Position numbers and translations under genes: made by a program. The notes under the pieces were generated by a model, which saw nothing but the letters and a program-made list of their open reading frames with translations, was not told the origin of the DNA and made no database searches. DNA of 64,000 nt from Cubamyces lactineus (Eukaryota > Basidiomycota > Agaricomycetes > Polyporales > Polyporaceae): the NCBI GenBank assembly GCA_022376465.1, contig JACDTU010000009.1, forward strand, positions 1,302,001 to 1,366,000, written 5' to 3'. Below are positions 1 to 12,819 of this stretch, piece after piece (position 1 is the first letter of the stretch; each line of letters starts with the position of its first letter).

Positions 1-3000
1 ACGCTCCTTATTTACCGGTATGATGAAGTCACGACGTACAGTCTAGAAGAGGTCTCCATCAGCTTCTAGTACCACTCGTGATGAAAAGATAGCCCATATA
101 CCGTGTGCCTGCGCAACGGGGAAGTCAGCCTCTTAAACTAGGATAAAAGTAGGGAGAGCTTCGCACCATTCCTCGCGCGACGTGACGCAACGCATGCTAT
201 GCAGTCTGTCCAGGATCGTCTGGAGGCTCGTCAGGATCGAACGATACAGCGCGACCGGGAAAGGACCCTTGAGACGCGGCTCGTGCTGGGTCTGCGAGAG
301 CAGTCCTTGCAGCTCGATAAGTTTGATCTGGAGATGGAGTTCCCTGATGCACGCGGGTCAGATATGTGGATGGACCCCTGGGATGTGACTCACATGGCCA
401 TGAAGTGCTGGATCGAGTGCGAGAGCGCTGGATTGACCCTAAGAAGACGAGTCTCCTCTGTGGGGGAGGGCTCTTCTTCGATCGTCTGCGGCTGGATATC
501 GTGATCGGAGAACGAGTTGAATGCAACAAGGCGAGTGTAGAGCCAGCCCATGTTCAGACAGAACCTGGCAACAATCACGATAAACATTGTATTGCCTCTA
601 CAGAGAGGGTAAACTCACTCTCCGAGCGCTCTACTCAGCTCGCGCCTTGCCTCGGCGGGCCACCAGTATCGCGAAACGATGGCGGCCCAGACGACGCCCA
701 CCGTGACGGCCACTGCCCGATGGAAGGCAATATCAAACACCGCGACGTCCTTTTCACGTAGATTGTAACTTCGGAGGGTACCGTCAAGTTAGCTGCGATG
801 AGATGCACGGAAAGGTATGTACTCACCAGAACAGACAAGTCAGGTTGTACGTGAGCAGTACAAAGCGCGCAGACGTCGCATACTGCGGCTTCGCGATGAT
901 ATAGTAGAAACAAGGGATAGAGTAGAAGAACCCGAATATGGCGAGCACCCAAGCGTTTTCGGGGAACAGGGTCCAGACGACGAAGGCAGTTGCGGCTCCG
1001 AAGCTAGTAGCGCAAAATCAAATGACCAGATCAGAGGTCATCAGGTCGATATGAAGTGGCATTCTTACAGCGTCCCAAGTACACGATGTACGCCCATGTA
1101 GTTTGTCTGTCAACGCGCGGGTGAGTGTACACCAATGAACAGTAGACGAGGAAACTTACTGCACCAATTGTAGGCGAGATGACCACGAAGAACTGCATGA
1201 TACCCACGTAAGTTCCGCTGGCCCTATTTCGTGCTGAGGTCAATTATGAGCAACGTACCGAAATGAGTGCCCACTCCCCCCGATATTCCACAAAGACCGG
1301 TCTCGTCACTTCAAAGAACGCCGGGGCAGCCAAGATCGCCGTCGCCATCCCCGTCTTGAACGCATACTTCATATCCTGCTGCTTCAGCCGCGCGCCCAGC
1401 GCCCAGAGTGATTGCTTCACGCGTCCGATGAACGTCAGGTTCTCCCGCGCGGGCGTCTGGATCGTGTTCGGCGCGTGCGGGGTGACTTTTGGGAACGAAA
1501 CTGCACGGTGAGGCTGTTGGTTGACAAATAGCGCCGCTGGTTACGATGGTTGCCCGCAGTGAGTTTCCGGTGTAGAGGGCGGCCGAGAGGGTTGTATGAC
1601 TTACAGAGACGCTTGCGGATGCTCCTAGACCGTTTCTCGCGAGTCGTGCGGCGGATGGCGCTACGGCTTCCACAGCTGAGCAGCATCGCGTCTCTGAAGC
1701 GGCCCCACAATCCGTTGTGAGCCGCGTTCGCGCGCTCGATGCTACACACGCGGCCCATCGCGTCCACGAGAGATATCAATTCCCGCGCAAACTCTTGCAG
1801 CGTGAAGATGTAACTTCACAGACGCTCATCAGCACGGGCAACCGCGGAGAGGTATAAATATATGCGTACAAGTAAACCAAGAACACGTTCTCGCTCTCAT
1901 CCCCCGCGAAAACCTGGTTGTCCGAGGTGAGAGAGGCGATAGATGCTCGCGAATCGAATCCTGAGATGTTCCCGCTCCTGTACAGGCGCACGACAGCATG
2001 GTTCGACGTGCTCTCGAACGTGAACAGCGCCCTCTCGACCGTCTCAGAAAGCGCGTGGAAGTCCGCGGGCCGCATCGTGGTCTTGTCTGTGTTGTCCCGA
2101 GGATGGGCGAACGCTTCGCGGAGGCGTTTCAGCGTCGACGTGCAAGCCGTCTTCGGAGAAGGGGTGAGTTGTCAGACCGGGCTAAGAGGTACCAGCATGT
2201 GCGTCACTCACGGAAAGAGCTTTCAGAGGTGGGCCCAGGTCGTCCATGAGATCGCCGAACGCAGTGGCAGCAGCTTGAAGCAGTGCGGCCTCCTCGTCCT
2301 GCATAGCCTGCATAGACGGTGATCTACAGTTGGGATCGACAACCTTTCTCTTTCCGTTGCTAGTCGAAGTTGAGAAGTCTTCGGGTCGGAGACGCGCAGT
2401 AGCGTTCCGCAGGGCGATCTTGCCCTCCTTGTAGCCTCTGATGATCTCGTGCTGCAAGCTGATCCCGCTACGCAATCCGTTTAGGTGCTGGCCAAGCCGG
2501 TTGAGACTGTCGATTGCGTCTTGATATGCCTGCCCAGAGCTCCCTCGCAGCTGCGCTTCGTCCCCAACACGCCCCGGGCCACCAAAGAATCGCTCCGAGC
2601 GCGCCTCATCGAGGCTCTTCTTCAGACTCGTAAAAGAAGCTTGGTGGTTTGAGACGGCACGTTGGAGTTTGTCGGCGCCAAAACCATGAGGTTCTTCGAG
2701 CAGGAATGTCTGGGTTAGCATGCCAAGAAGGGTGGAGAAAGAGTTCAGGGTCTGCGTCATGTTGTTCTGCAGGTTCGTCGTCGCGCGTTGTGGCCAAATG
2801 AGCAGGCACACTACATTGGAGATGAGGGAACCGACGATGACGATGAACGAGACCTGCATGAGCGTCTGTAGGCCTCCCTCCTTGATTACGCTGGTACACT
2901 CTTGAGCTGTGAGCGACGACTCGCCACACAAAAGAACTTACACAACAAAGAGAATGATAGCGGTCATGCTGCAGGCTATGGAGATCCGGTTTGTTGCTCA

Positions 3001-4225
3001 GAAGCGCATACATCTGAGAGAGGCTACCTCCTACCTGTGTTGAAGGTCGGTTTAGCCATCCAGACTTTCATCCAAGCCACCATAGACATGCCCAGGCCGA
3101 TCATCAGGATCACAAGAGAGTCGGCGAGCCACTCCCAGCCAGGCTGTAGCTCAAAGAACCAGTAGACAGACATGCTCGAGAGAGAAACCACAGTGGCGAA
3201 CAGAAGACCCATCAGACAGAATACGTCGGCTTCGATCATACCTCCTAGCGTTTTGGCGGGGTTGAAGTAGACGGCACTAGAGTAGTAGCGAGCGGTCAGC
3301 GCAGGCGTGGACGGAGTGCGAGTGCAACTCACACAGTGGCTACCATGTGTCCAGATGGAGAAGGCGTGCGGTCTCCGGGATCATCGCTAGTGATATCCGC
3401 AATGAACCCAGATAGGTACGGAGAAAAGGTGAATAGAGAGCCAATGAAATATGCTATGCAGCACTTCAAGATGTTCCGCTGCACCGGTGTGAGGGGAGGT
3501 ATGCGTGGTATCTTCAGCAGGCTATACCACCGACTTCGCGAAGTAGAAGCGGAAGCAGACACCGACGCGTCTTGTGTGCTGTGCTCCGTTGCGGTATCGG
3601 AGTCTTCATATTCGTCTTCGCCGTCGCTTTCCTCGGGGACGCAGTCTGGTGCGCGGCCAAGCGGAGATCCTAGGCGGTATTCTGTTGCTTCAAGAGGGCG
3701 GTCGACAGAAGGGTCCCGATCATTGGCTAACGCAGAGGGCGCGCGGTCGAAATACGAAGGAACCCCTTCATTCACTGCGTGCGGCGTATTAGGCTTCGTC
3801 GACCGTATTGTACCAGGAGTCCTCGGGGCCGAAGCACGCATCCGCGCCTCATCCTCCATGAGTTGTCCGAAGACCGTCCATTCGCGCTCCGGAGCACGCT
3901 GCTCTAAGTGCGAGCGCCTAAGGAAGCTGGACGTCAGTTCTTGAACGCGTGAGACAGTGTCGCCTCGTCGCGAGGTTGGAATGGACGACGAGACGCTGCG
4001 CTGGAAGCTCGGTCTAGATTGATCTGCGTGGATCCATGCGGAAGAGGGATGAGGTGTGCTCATGAAGGAGTGTAGGCTGGCATCTAGGGGTTGAATCTGC
4101 TCTGGAGAGCCAACAAAGACGGGTTGATCATGACCTGCGGCGTCAGAGGGGTGCTGCCGAGGAGAGGGCACTTGCACGGGCACTGCTGGCGTAGCAGGTG
4201 GGCTATGATAGTCTTCAGCGTCCAT
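1..4225 (-). CDS. ER-type 6-TM transporter (FUSC/DUF2421 family), partial
   Basis: Probable membrane transporter of the fungal family that pairs an ER transporter 6TM N-terminal domain with a DUF2421/FUSC-like C-terminal half. Exon 1 runs from ATG 4225 to about 3350 and encodes a long Ser/Pro/acidic cytosolic N-terminus, then the first hydrophobic segments (FSPYLSGFIADI). The next exons encode the conserved stretch starting YFNPAKTLGGMIEADV, further helices, VKEGGLQTLMQVSFIVIVGS and IWPQRATTNLQNNM. Later exons carry a cytosolic helical region and a second membrane block (FGFFYSIPCFYYIIAKPQY, then VGVVWAAIVSRYWWPAEARR). The reading VRRDFIIPVNKE near position 10-45 is the usual near-C-terminal motif, so the gene continues past the left edge. 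An in-frame upstream ATG at 4312 exists but adds no family-like sequence. Substrate is unknown; relatives are linked to organic or aromatic acid export. Confidence 0.85.
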
Positions 4226-4871
4226 ACGAAGACGGCAAGATGGTGAGAGCGGGACAAAAAGCGACGAGGACAGGAGAAAGTAAGTCGAGTTCAGACGCAG
4301 TTCAATGATCAATCAACGCCTGGTGACGTAGGCGTTTACGACAGAAGGCCGCTTGTGGTTAGCGTTTCAACGATTTACGAGTCCCCGGCAACGCGAATGA
4401 ATGGAAGAGACCATGCAGACCAGATAGAAACCTGGAGAACAGATGGAAGGAAACGGCGCGAACTGGGTGCGTACGCTGCGTGCGCGCGTCGGACTGGAAG
4501 GGATGACGAAAGGGCCGTAGACGCCCGCTATTCGCGCTCACGTTCTGAACAGTCCTGTGGCTGTGCACACGGGTACGGTGCCTCGATTTGTTTGAATTTC
4601 GAAAGTCCTGATGCTAGTCCTACTAATAGTTTGCTATGATGTAAGTGCACTTGAACTATGGAAGCCCATTCATAGGCGATGGTAGGAGACAGGGATTGCA
4701 TCGTGCGTGACCCAGGTACATCAGCATGAGTATTAGTGTGAGTATTCTCGATCGGAGCGTCCGTTAATATAATCTAAGCCTAGAGGAATGTACTGTATAC
4801 TATGATGAGTTTATGTGCATTTGTTCGTTATACGTTGGGCACAATTGTTTCCACTCTCCTGTACTTATTCG
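4226..4871. other. Intergenic: transporter promoter and laccase 3' flank
   Basis: The transporter reads away from this stretch to the left and the laccase ends at its right side, so it should hold the transporter promoter and the laccase 3' UTR. I see no protein family, tRNA or repeat in it. The short open frames here are not supported. Confidence 0.6.
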
Positions 4872-7123
4872 TTAGCGCCACGGAACAGTTATCTCGTACA
4901 TAGGACAAATCTGACCTGGGACAGGTGCATCCTCCTTTACGCCCTGCGGATCCTCTGCGAATACGACTGCGAGACCGGTCTGTAGATGCCAGTCAATATG
5001 ACAGTGTAAGATCCATGGGCCAGGGTTATCCGTCTATTCATCGCACAATCAGCTTCGTCCGGCGGGTGAAGCACGTTCAAGTTGCGCTCTATACGTACCC
5101 TGAAGCGTATGGTGACATTGTCGCCTGCTGAGCCGATGCTCACTGTGTCTCGCAGCACAGGGTTAACATAGTTGTGTTCCTCCGAGCCTGCCGAGCGTAC
5201 GACATAGAACGAGTGCTGTACAACCGAGAGGTCAGCGTGTATACAGAGGGACTGGCAGTAAGTGGTTACGTACACCGTGCAAATGGAATGGATGCGGGCC
5301 GCCTACCACCCCAGCGGGCATAGTGAGCTCAATTGAGGAGTTCCGTGGCAGAGTATATACGCTTCCGTTGGGCATGAAGTCGTGTGCGTTGATAGTGCCG
5401 TTCAGAATCTGGAGCAAGACTGGGACGGGTGGAGGAATGAAGGGCGCGTCGTTCACGAAGAAATAGGATCCGTTCTATGATGCGATGGAAGTGTCAGGGG
5501 CAATCTCGAATGTGTTGTTTGTGACTGGGCGACGTACGTTAGTCATATTGAGGTTGAGTGCATAATCAACACCTCCAACGGCTGGGAGGCCAGGCTGAAT
5601 ATGATGCACATAAGGCTGACTGTATATCGTCCATAACGACCTCGTCTCACCACGGGGGAACTTGATAGCGGCCGCAATGCTGCCTCGTTGAGAAGATTGG
5701 AAGTTGCTGTCTTCATCGTTGTGGGCTCTTCGATAGGCGCACCCTCATAGCGAAGGATGGCAGAGTTGATACCGTTCGCATAGCCGGTGGCATTGTTCCT
5801 GTTGGGATTCGCCCGGATCCAGTAGTTATCCACCGGCTGATTGGCTTCGAGCTGGCACGATCGTGTTCGTGTCGTGTCAACGTCACGGCCACCCATGGAA
5901 TATGAGAGAAGGGCGTACAACGAAGGAGTATCGCTGGGCTGCGAGGATCTGGATCGTATCCACTTGGAGCGGTTCGGTGTTCTGCCCGTCGGCTTCGATG
6001 ACAGTCATCGTGTGACCGTCGATTGAGAACATGTAGTTGGGGTCGCACGCAATGTTCAGCAGTCGGAAGCGATACCTAAGTTCGCTCACTCGTTAGTACC
6101 GTATCGTCATGCTCGCGCAACGAACAATTGACAAATGGTCTGGCATACCGTTTGCCTTGTGTGACGGTAATTACCGCCAATTCAGACGTCGGGTTACCAG
6201 CCCAGCGCCCCAGCCCGTTGATCAAGGTTGTGTCCGATTTCCTGAACGCCGTGACAGTCTACTAAAAGTCGAACGTGTCAAGGAAGACGAGTGCTTACGC
6301 GATGCCTTTCTGGAGCGCAGCCGCAACATGGTACCAATCGGCCAGAGTGATGATAGTACTTTCTGTACGGAGACGATCAGCATGAGGTCGTTTTATCAGC
6401 TGGTATAGCTGACCGTCGTCGATATCGTAGAGGTCTCCATGCGGGTCGTCGGGATCATAGATGACGAGTGCGCCGCGCAACCCGTCGCAATACTGCGTCG
6501 CCAAATGGCTGTGGTACCAGAATGTCCCTGCATCGCAGTGCGCCACCTCGATCAGGTCGTGTGGGGCGTAAATGTACCTGTGCACACATACCTGCCTGGT
6601 CAGGCACGTCGAAGGCGTACTCGAAGGCGTTGCCAGACACGATCGGGCACTGCGTCACGAACGCCGTACCATCTGCCCAAGCGGATGAGTGCTGATATAG
6701 CCCATGCCAATGCTATGGCGATCGAAGGGCGTAGTCGACCACGCGTCAGTATGCTCCATGATGTGAATGAGTTTGAGACAGCGACGCACGATGCTGGTCG
6801 ACGTGAGCATGGTCTCGTTCACGAGCTTGTTCACGACGTTGATGTGAAAGCGATCGCCCTATCGCGAAGGGTGGCAAAGGATGCACGTGAGCAACCGCAC
6901 GATAGTCAACAGGTGAGTATGCATGGCGTACCTTCCGACCGACAATGGTTGGACCCGGGAAGGTTCCCTGGGCGAGGACAGTATCGCGAGCGATGCCGTC
7001 AGGCGCGATCACCTTGTTGACAATCTCTAGCACCGAGCCTGGACCAATGGCGCTCGCAGTAAAGGCTTGCTGTCCCAGGAGGACGAGCAGAAGGGCGGAT
7101 CGCCAGAACGAGTGGTAGCACAT
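4872..7123 (-). CDS. lcc: Laccase (multicopper oxidase, EC 1.10.3.2)
   Basis: Secreted blue multicopper oxidase that oxidises phenols while reducing O2 to water, a lignin-related enzyme of white-rot fungi. ATG 7123 starts a typical signal peptide (hydrophobic core [11 protein letters not shown], cleavage near TASA). Exon 1 is 7123-6932. All four copper signatures are present in order: L1 [19 protein letters not shown]2 with [19 protein letters not shown]3 HPFHLHG, and L4 with [16 protein letters not shown]. The residue ten after the L4 cysteine is Leu, the usual non-Met axial position of fungal laccases. At least eight exons join in frame with GT-AG introns, and the protein ends [18 protein letters not shown] box lies about 70 bp upstream. 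The gene looks intact. Confidence 0.96.
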
Positions 7124-8012
7124 CTCGCGCTGCACTCGGAAGACTGTGAGCACTATGGGGAGAGGACCCAAAGCGGCGAGGGTGAGCCATTATATACGTG
7201 AGCTTAATGAATGGCTAGATGCTCGCTAGACGGCTGACCGTCCCCCGCCGCGCCGTATACGTTTGCGATCGTGGCTGGGGTGCCGCAGGGGGTCCGTCGT
7301 GCCAGCACGAGGCATGGGGATTGAGTGCCCGGCTAGGAGCAAGCCTTCATAGAAGGCAAAGGCTTCGCCTACGGCGGAGTTGTTTGTCGCTTAGGCGGCT
7401 CGCCATCGAGCGACGGGGCGAGCGCGCTGCTTGTTGGCACCGCCCTCTGTTCGCAGTAATGGCTCTTGGACGGCGAAATGGCCGCGTCCAGGACACGAAC
7501 CCGGTTCGGGTTGACTAGGCCCGCCAAAGCGCTTACCGTGACGTTTGCATTGAATTTGAGCTCAGAGGCGAGGCGGACAGTTCGCTTCTTCGGATAGTGG
7601 CCGCGCGAAGGCCGCGGTCGTCGCCTGTGGTGGCGGTAACATGATGATGAGAACCATTGTGTACCGCGGCCAGTATGACCATTGAAAGGCGCGATGGAGC
7701 TACCTCCCGGTCGGCTATGACGCTGAGCTTCAGTTGCTTGCCGTCTGTCGTACGTAGCATCCTCGGCCAAGAGAGACCACATACTGCGTCGGAGCGAAGC
7801 TGGGAAGGGTCGATCACGGAGTTCAGGCCGTACCATCAGAGTGCCAAGATATACATATGCCTGAGATTGCGCTTGGCCTCATACGGGTCGTACATGAATC
7901 TATCAAATAATGTTGGTTCAGTTAGTCAAACGCCTTCACGCAAGCGATGTTGCCCATGCACTGCGTACCTAATCTTGACTATGAATGTCTACCTTACAGT
8001 CGCCAAAGAGGT
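7124..8012. other. Intergenic: laccase promoter and Rpc25 3' flank
   Basis: About 0.9 kb without a recognisable gene. The left part should be the laccase promoter (both neighbours are on the minus strand). Open frames of 60-155 codons occur on both strands but none resembles a known family or has a convincing exon structure. Confidence 0.55.
7191..7196 (-). promoter_or_regulatory. TATA box of the laccase gene
   Basis: TATATA read on the minus strand, about 70 bp upstream of the laccase ATG at 7123, a normal distance for a fungal core promoter. Confidence 0.55.
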
Positions 8013-8952
8013 TCAGCCCTCATCCATCGTCTCTACACCCGCATTCCTCCACCATGAAGTCGGCCCTAGTCCTTGCTCTACCATAGAACACTGTCAATGG
8101 ACGTCAATAACGCGAGCTCAGGGGCGCACGACAGTAGGGATAATGCGCGTACAGTGATCACATATGGCGGGCGACGATTTTCCTGCACCTGTTGCACGCC
8201 TTCGTGTGCTTTAGGCGGCCCTGGCTCGTCGTCGTGGAACTCATCTGACTCGACGCGGACTCGCACGATGTCCCCCGCATCGATATACATACGGTCAGTG
8301 AGAGGTGAGTCGAGAAGCTCGTGTGATGAGGTCGCTTCAGAGCCTGGTAGCCAGAAGTGTGCCCGCTCTTTGGAGTCGCTGTGATTGAGCGCAGTGAGAC
8401 GATGTGGCATCCCATAAGTGACCGTCCCACTCACAATGCGGTAGGTATGGGAAGGTAGACAAGGGGCACATAGATGTCATCGAAGAAGCCTACGCTCACT
8501 GCACACCTGTGAGAGAGGGGACATACGTAGTTTCTTGAGACACGTACGGCGGATACCGTCTTCATCAGACGACTTCACTTTTGCGAGGATTACTTCAGAT
8601 GGGAAGGGTCTGAACACGACCAGTCGGAATACGACTGCACGAGGTCGGTATATGCCTCCCCAACATGATTCCGAGCGACTCACCAACCTTTGTACCATAG
8701 ACAACCATCACCGTATCGTACTTTTCCCTCCCCAACTTCTGACAAGTCAAACACGCATATGCACAGGCCTACATCGTGCAGCACGCGATTCGCATATTTC
8801 TTGTTCAGTTCATTTGTGACAGCTTGTTGTGGGGGTAGGCCAAATTGAGAAGGGTGGACTGCTACAGTGTCCTACCGGTTCGCTTCAGAACTTCAAGCTG
8901 CAAGTCATACTGTTCATAGAATCAAGACCTTTACGACAGAGAGCTGGAACAT
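8013..8952 (-). CDS. rpc25: RNA polymerase III subunit Rpc25 (RPC8, Rpb7-like)
   Basis: Stalk subunit of nuclear RNA polymerase III, pairing with Rpc17 and acting in initiation of tRNA and 5S transcription. Exon 1 is only 24 nt (8952-8929, MFQLSVVK). The next exon carries KKYANRVLHDVGLCICVFD and GKVRYGDGCLWYK, then FRLVVFRPFPSEVILAKVK and SSDEDGIR: the Rpb7-N fold and the start of the OB domain. Later exons give VSVGFFDDIYVPL, the acidic MYIDAGDIVRVRVESDEFHD and the closing exon 8090-8013 (CSMVEQGLGPTSWW...), which is the family's typical C-terminus. Reading frames join across all introns. It is divergent from the mitochondrial carrier with about 340 bp between starts. Confidence 0.94.
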
Positions 8953-9292
8953 AGTATTCCAGAACGAAGACGAGAGCTGAAGTAGATGAACGCTGCGAAC
9001 AGTAGTGGTTTTCGCGGTGTTCTTCCTAGCCAAATGGTGAAAGACAGGTAAAGAGTTATAAGCTGGTGCTTGGAGTCTCTCGCCGGTGACGGGGCCAAGA
9101 TTGGGAGGGAAGTCAGGAGTTGTGCGAATGGTACTGAGAAGAACGACATCCCAGTCGTTCGGTATGCCTTGGCATGAGCGTCTATCTTATCTTATCTCGT
9201 TCAAAAATTCCGGACGGCTTGACCAGCAACGCGGCCGCTCGGATTTGGCTTCGCCGAGCTCTCTCTCGTCCACCTCCACAACATCACCCAAA
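8953..9292. promoter_or_regulatory. Divergent promoter between Rpc25 and the mitochondrial carrier
   Basis: A 340-bp region separates the two start codons, which point away from each other. It contains a run of overlapping TATCT units near 9182-9196, which read as GATA-type sites on the minus strand. No other element is clear. Confidence 0.45.
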
Positions 9293-10455
9293 ATGTCTAG
9301 CACTCCTTCGGGACCCGTCGTCGGCAACTCAGAAACCAGCTGGCTGCCAGAAAAATCATGGCATCACTTTGTCGCTGGCGGGTGCGTCCTATCTTGTGTC
9401 TAATTCACGGACACGTCTGACTGCAGGCTTGCAGGCTCGGCGGGATGTGTGGGGCAATCGTCACGAGCCCGTTCGACGTCGTCAAGACGCGGTTACAGTC
9501 AGATCTCTTTAGGGAGAAGGTGTCTACTGCGAGTCTGGCTGGCAATGGCGGTGCGACGATCACACTACCACGGCGGAATCTACTATGGCACTTTGTAGAG
9601 ACCGGCCACATTATCCGGTGAGCAGGCGTGAAATCTCAGGATATAATGCAGGACTTACATGACATGACCAGAGACATCTATCGTGAAGAGTCCCCACGTG
9701 CTCTCTTCAAGGGTCTTGGACCAACATTAGTTGGCGTCGTGCCAGCTCGCTCGATCAATTTCTTCACCTACGGAAACGGCAAGCAGATCATTGCCAACCG
9801 TTTCAACAACGGCGAGGAGAACTCCTGGGTGCATCTCTCTGCTGCCGCTCTTGCTGGTATCGCTACGGGCACTGCGACGAATCCCATCTGGGTTGTTAAA
9901 ACACGTCTCCAACTTGACGCGCATAGGTCCTCGGAGGTGCATGGCGCGCGGTCGTTCTTCGGCGGGTCCCTAGGGATGATCAAGAAGATCCTGCGGGAAG
10001 AGGGCGTCCGAGGGTTCTACAAGGGATTGAGTGCAAGCTATCTCGGCGTGACGGAAGGCACCATCCAGTGGGTGCTCTACGAGCGACTGAAGAGGCTGAC
10101 TGCTGGGACCGAAGGGAAGGGTGGGGTTCAGGAGTGGCTTGGTATGCTGGGGAGTGCGGGCACGGCCAAGTGTGTGGCGTCGCTCATCACATACCCTCAT
10201 GAAGTGAGTACCCCTCTTCTGCTGCTAGCTGTTCGGTTGGCTTATCACGCTGCAAAGGTTATCCGGACACGACTACGTCAGCCTCTGGTCAACGGCAAAG
10301 TCAAGTACACCGGGCTCGTTCAAACTCTTCGCCTGGTCATTGCTGAGGAGGGTGCACGCTCATTATACGGCGGTCTCAGTGCTCACCTCATGCGCGTCAT
10401 ACCAAATGCGGCGGTGATGTACTCCATCTATGAAGCCGTCCTGCGGATGTCATAA
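9293..10455 (+). CDS. rim2: Mitochondrial pyrimidine nucleotide carrier, Rim2-like
   Basis: Inner-membrane solute carrier of the SLC25 family, closest in pattern to yeast Rim2 (pyrimidine nucleotide exchange for mitochondrial DNA and RNA synthesis). Three repeats are visible, each with the carrier signature: PFDVVKTRLQ in exon 2, PIWVVKTRLQ in the large exon from about 9660, and the third spread over a splice (PHE, then VIRTRLRQPL). Between them are the usual matrix-loop residues (EEGVRGFYKGLSASYLG, EEGARSLYGGLSAHL). Exon 1 begins at ATG 9293 with a short polar leader and the start of helix 1 (SWHHFVAGG). The large Gly/Thr-containing insert after the first signature is a Rim2-type feature. 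Stop TAA at 10453-10455. The gene looks intact. Confidence 0.93.
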
Positions 10456-10953
10456 CAGGCATGCCGCTATTTCGCATTATGGCCCTCGTTCGTTACCTTA
10501 TCGCTCATGCACATGCTATCGATCGCACTGTATCCGGGTATAATACTTCGCCACCCTCACCCAGCTCTTACTACTACATATATTAGACTCTACTGATGTA
10601 TCATTACTGCATGGAATCTCCACTTAGTTCATTTCGTTAGAGTTTAGGGTAATTGGTCTTTCACTGTACAAAACAACATTGGGGTGTTGCATTCACATAT
10701 ACCCGCTCTTCTTTCCATGGCGTACGACTCACCTGCTTGGGATCACTAGCACCTACGTCAAGACCAACTTATATAGGTCAGGCGGTGCGCATGGCGCAGG
10801 TATGTGTCATGTTATCCTTCCTTCTGAGAACATCGTTACAGCAAAATTCGTGGTGGTACTGCCTTACTGTCCGCGACCGCTTTGTTCCTCTGCTCCGCGT
10901 GTGCGTGATGCCATGCCCTGCATGCCTCCACGCGCGATTTATCGTGGTCGTCT
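10456..10953. other. Convergent intergenic region, carrier and Arp2 3' flanks
   Basis: About 0.5 kb between the convergent 3' ends of the carrier and Arp2. It should hold both 3' UTRs. No gene, tRNA or repeat was seen. Confidence 0.6.
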
Positions 10954-12487
10954 CTAGTTCTCGCCACGGCCAAGCTTGTCCAGTGCACGCACGCCCTGCT
11001 CGAACCATTCCTCGCGCGTCACCCAGAACTCTTCGCGGTTCTTCATGATATCTGCGAGGACGGCACCACCCAAGAAGACCATGTGTTTCCGACGCGGGGG
11101 GTCTTCGATGCGGATCTTGAATTTCTGTGAGGAGCCAAGGCCATATGAGTACCATAATGGTGGAATCACGCGACTATCAGGACGCACGTTGAGTCGCGAG
11201 GGATCGCCGTTGAGCACGCGCGTGAGGTATAGCTGCTTCATCTCCTTCTCCAATCGGCTAGGCAGGCCGGGGTACATACTTGAACCGCCGGAGAGGACGA
11301 TGTGCTTGTAAAGCTCGCCACGCAGATCAACCGCAGCCGACTGAATCGTTTGGAACAGCATTTCTACAGCGATTAAGTCAGAATGGGTGCTGGTACTCGC
11401 GCAGTTATACTTACCTGCTACACCTGGTTGCTCGACATCTACAAGGTGCGGCTGGAACATACACTCTGGTGCTTCAAACCGCTCTGACCCGATCTTAATT
11501 ACTCGGCCGTCGGGAAGCTGCTTCGCATTAGCCTCTACAGCATTGACACATGCTGAATAGACTCACAGTGTAGGTCTCGACCAATACAGTCGTCTCCTCC
11601 GCTAGCCGCGTATCGAGGTCGAGGTCGTAGCTCACATAGCACAACTTCTCCTTGATCTCGCGTACAGTTTCGAAGTCTGCCGTCCGGTTGAACGCGTATC
11701 CTCGCATGAGCAGGAGCTTGATCAGATAGCGCGTGACGTCTCGCCCGGCAATATCAAGTCGACGTGTTAGGTGGGGTAGAGAGAAACCATCGTACACAGG
11801 GACAATGTGCGTCACACCGTCTCCAGAGTCGACAACAACACCAGTAGTCAAACCTGTAGTATGGCGAACGTACCTCAAGCTCTGGCAGAATACTAGGACG
11901 ACAGTGCAAGTGGACGTACCCTGAGCATATAGGGTAAGCACGGCCTGGATAGCAACGTACACCCCCTGGAAGCCATATTCTTCGAACATGACCTGGCACA
12001 TCCGCTGACGGTTGGCTTTGGGGTTCATGGGGGGCTCGGTCAGGAGGACTTTGCGGCCTTTGGTATCGACGCGAAGTTTCTCGTCAAAGGTGTAGTCCCA
12101 TAGAAGCTTCATGTCCTCCCAGTTTCGTACGATACCGTGCTCCATTGGTTGAGTAACTTGAAGGTAATTGCGATTATCTGCGGCCTCGTCCCCGATCATG
12201 ACATCCTTGATCACTGTGGACCCGCCGACGCGTTCCTCCGCACGCAGGATAGGGCGTCCGACGATGGATGGGAAGACTAGGAGCAAACATGGCATATGAG
12301 ATATATGTCTGGAAGCTACGCCATCTACGACCAGACTGGTGCGCACCATGTTCAGGGAAGTTAGACCCCGCATAACCCACTTTCACGAACTGCGCGCGGA
12401 CGGATGAGTGTTGCAACGACGGCTGAGAGGGGATATGGCGCTCACCCCAGTACCGTTGTCAACGACCAGAGGAACTGAGGGGTCCAT
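10954..12487 (-). CDS. arp2: Actin-related protein 2 (Arp2/3 complex)
   Basis: Actin-fold subunit of the Arp2/3 complex, which nucleates branched actin at cortical patches. Exon 1 begins at ATG 12487 with [14 protein letters not shown], the phosphate-binding loop 1 of the actin fold. Exon 2 continues [13 protein letters not shown]. Later exons carry [45 protein letters not shown] (second phosphate loop), [20 protein letters not shown] and the Arp2-specific C-terminal run [20 protein letters not shown]. The protein ends [10 protein letters not shown], slightly different from animal Arp2 but of normal length. Start and frame are well defined. It shares a roughly 330-bp divergent promoter with the Nto1-like gene. 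Confidence 0.96.
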
Positions 12488-12819
12488 GGCGAACAGAAAG
12501 AAGTGTTATCGTAGAGGTTGTCGTGGTCGATGTCGAAGATGGCGCAGCTGGGGTCCGCTGTAGCGCCAGGCCGAGCGCAGGGCGCTACAGCACGCTCACG
12601 CGGCGCGGAGCGCGTCGCGGGACTCGAGCCGCCGCAGACATTCTCAGTTCTGTGCCACTTCGCTCTTGCCTCCACGCCCTCTCTCGCGATCCTGCTATCC
12701 GTTCGCCGCCTTTCGCGTCCGGCTTTATTGTACTCTGCGACGCGAGTCGTTGGTACTTGCTGCCTGCTTACTCGCTCAGTCCTGCTTACTCGCTCAGTCC
12801 TGCGCGCTCGATCACTAGC
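12488..12819. promoter_or_regulatory. Divergent promoter between Arp2 and the Nto1-like gene
   Basis: The 332 bp separate two start codons pointing away from each other. The part near the Nto1 start contains a perfect 18-bp tandem duplication (listed separately). No clear TATA box was seen, as is usual for housekeeping promoters. Confidence 0.5.
12763..12798 (+). repeat. 18-bp perfect tandem duplication
   Basis: The unit CCTGCTTACTCGCTCAGT occurs twice head to tail (12763-12780 and 12781-12798), 22 bp before the Nto1-like ATG. It lies in the 5' leader or promoter. Confidence 0.9.

Noticed and set aside
3336..3944. 202-codon plus-strand open frame
   Set aside because: Antisense to exon 1 of the transporter, no family resemblance.
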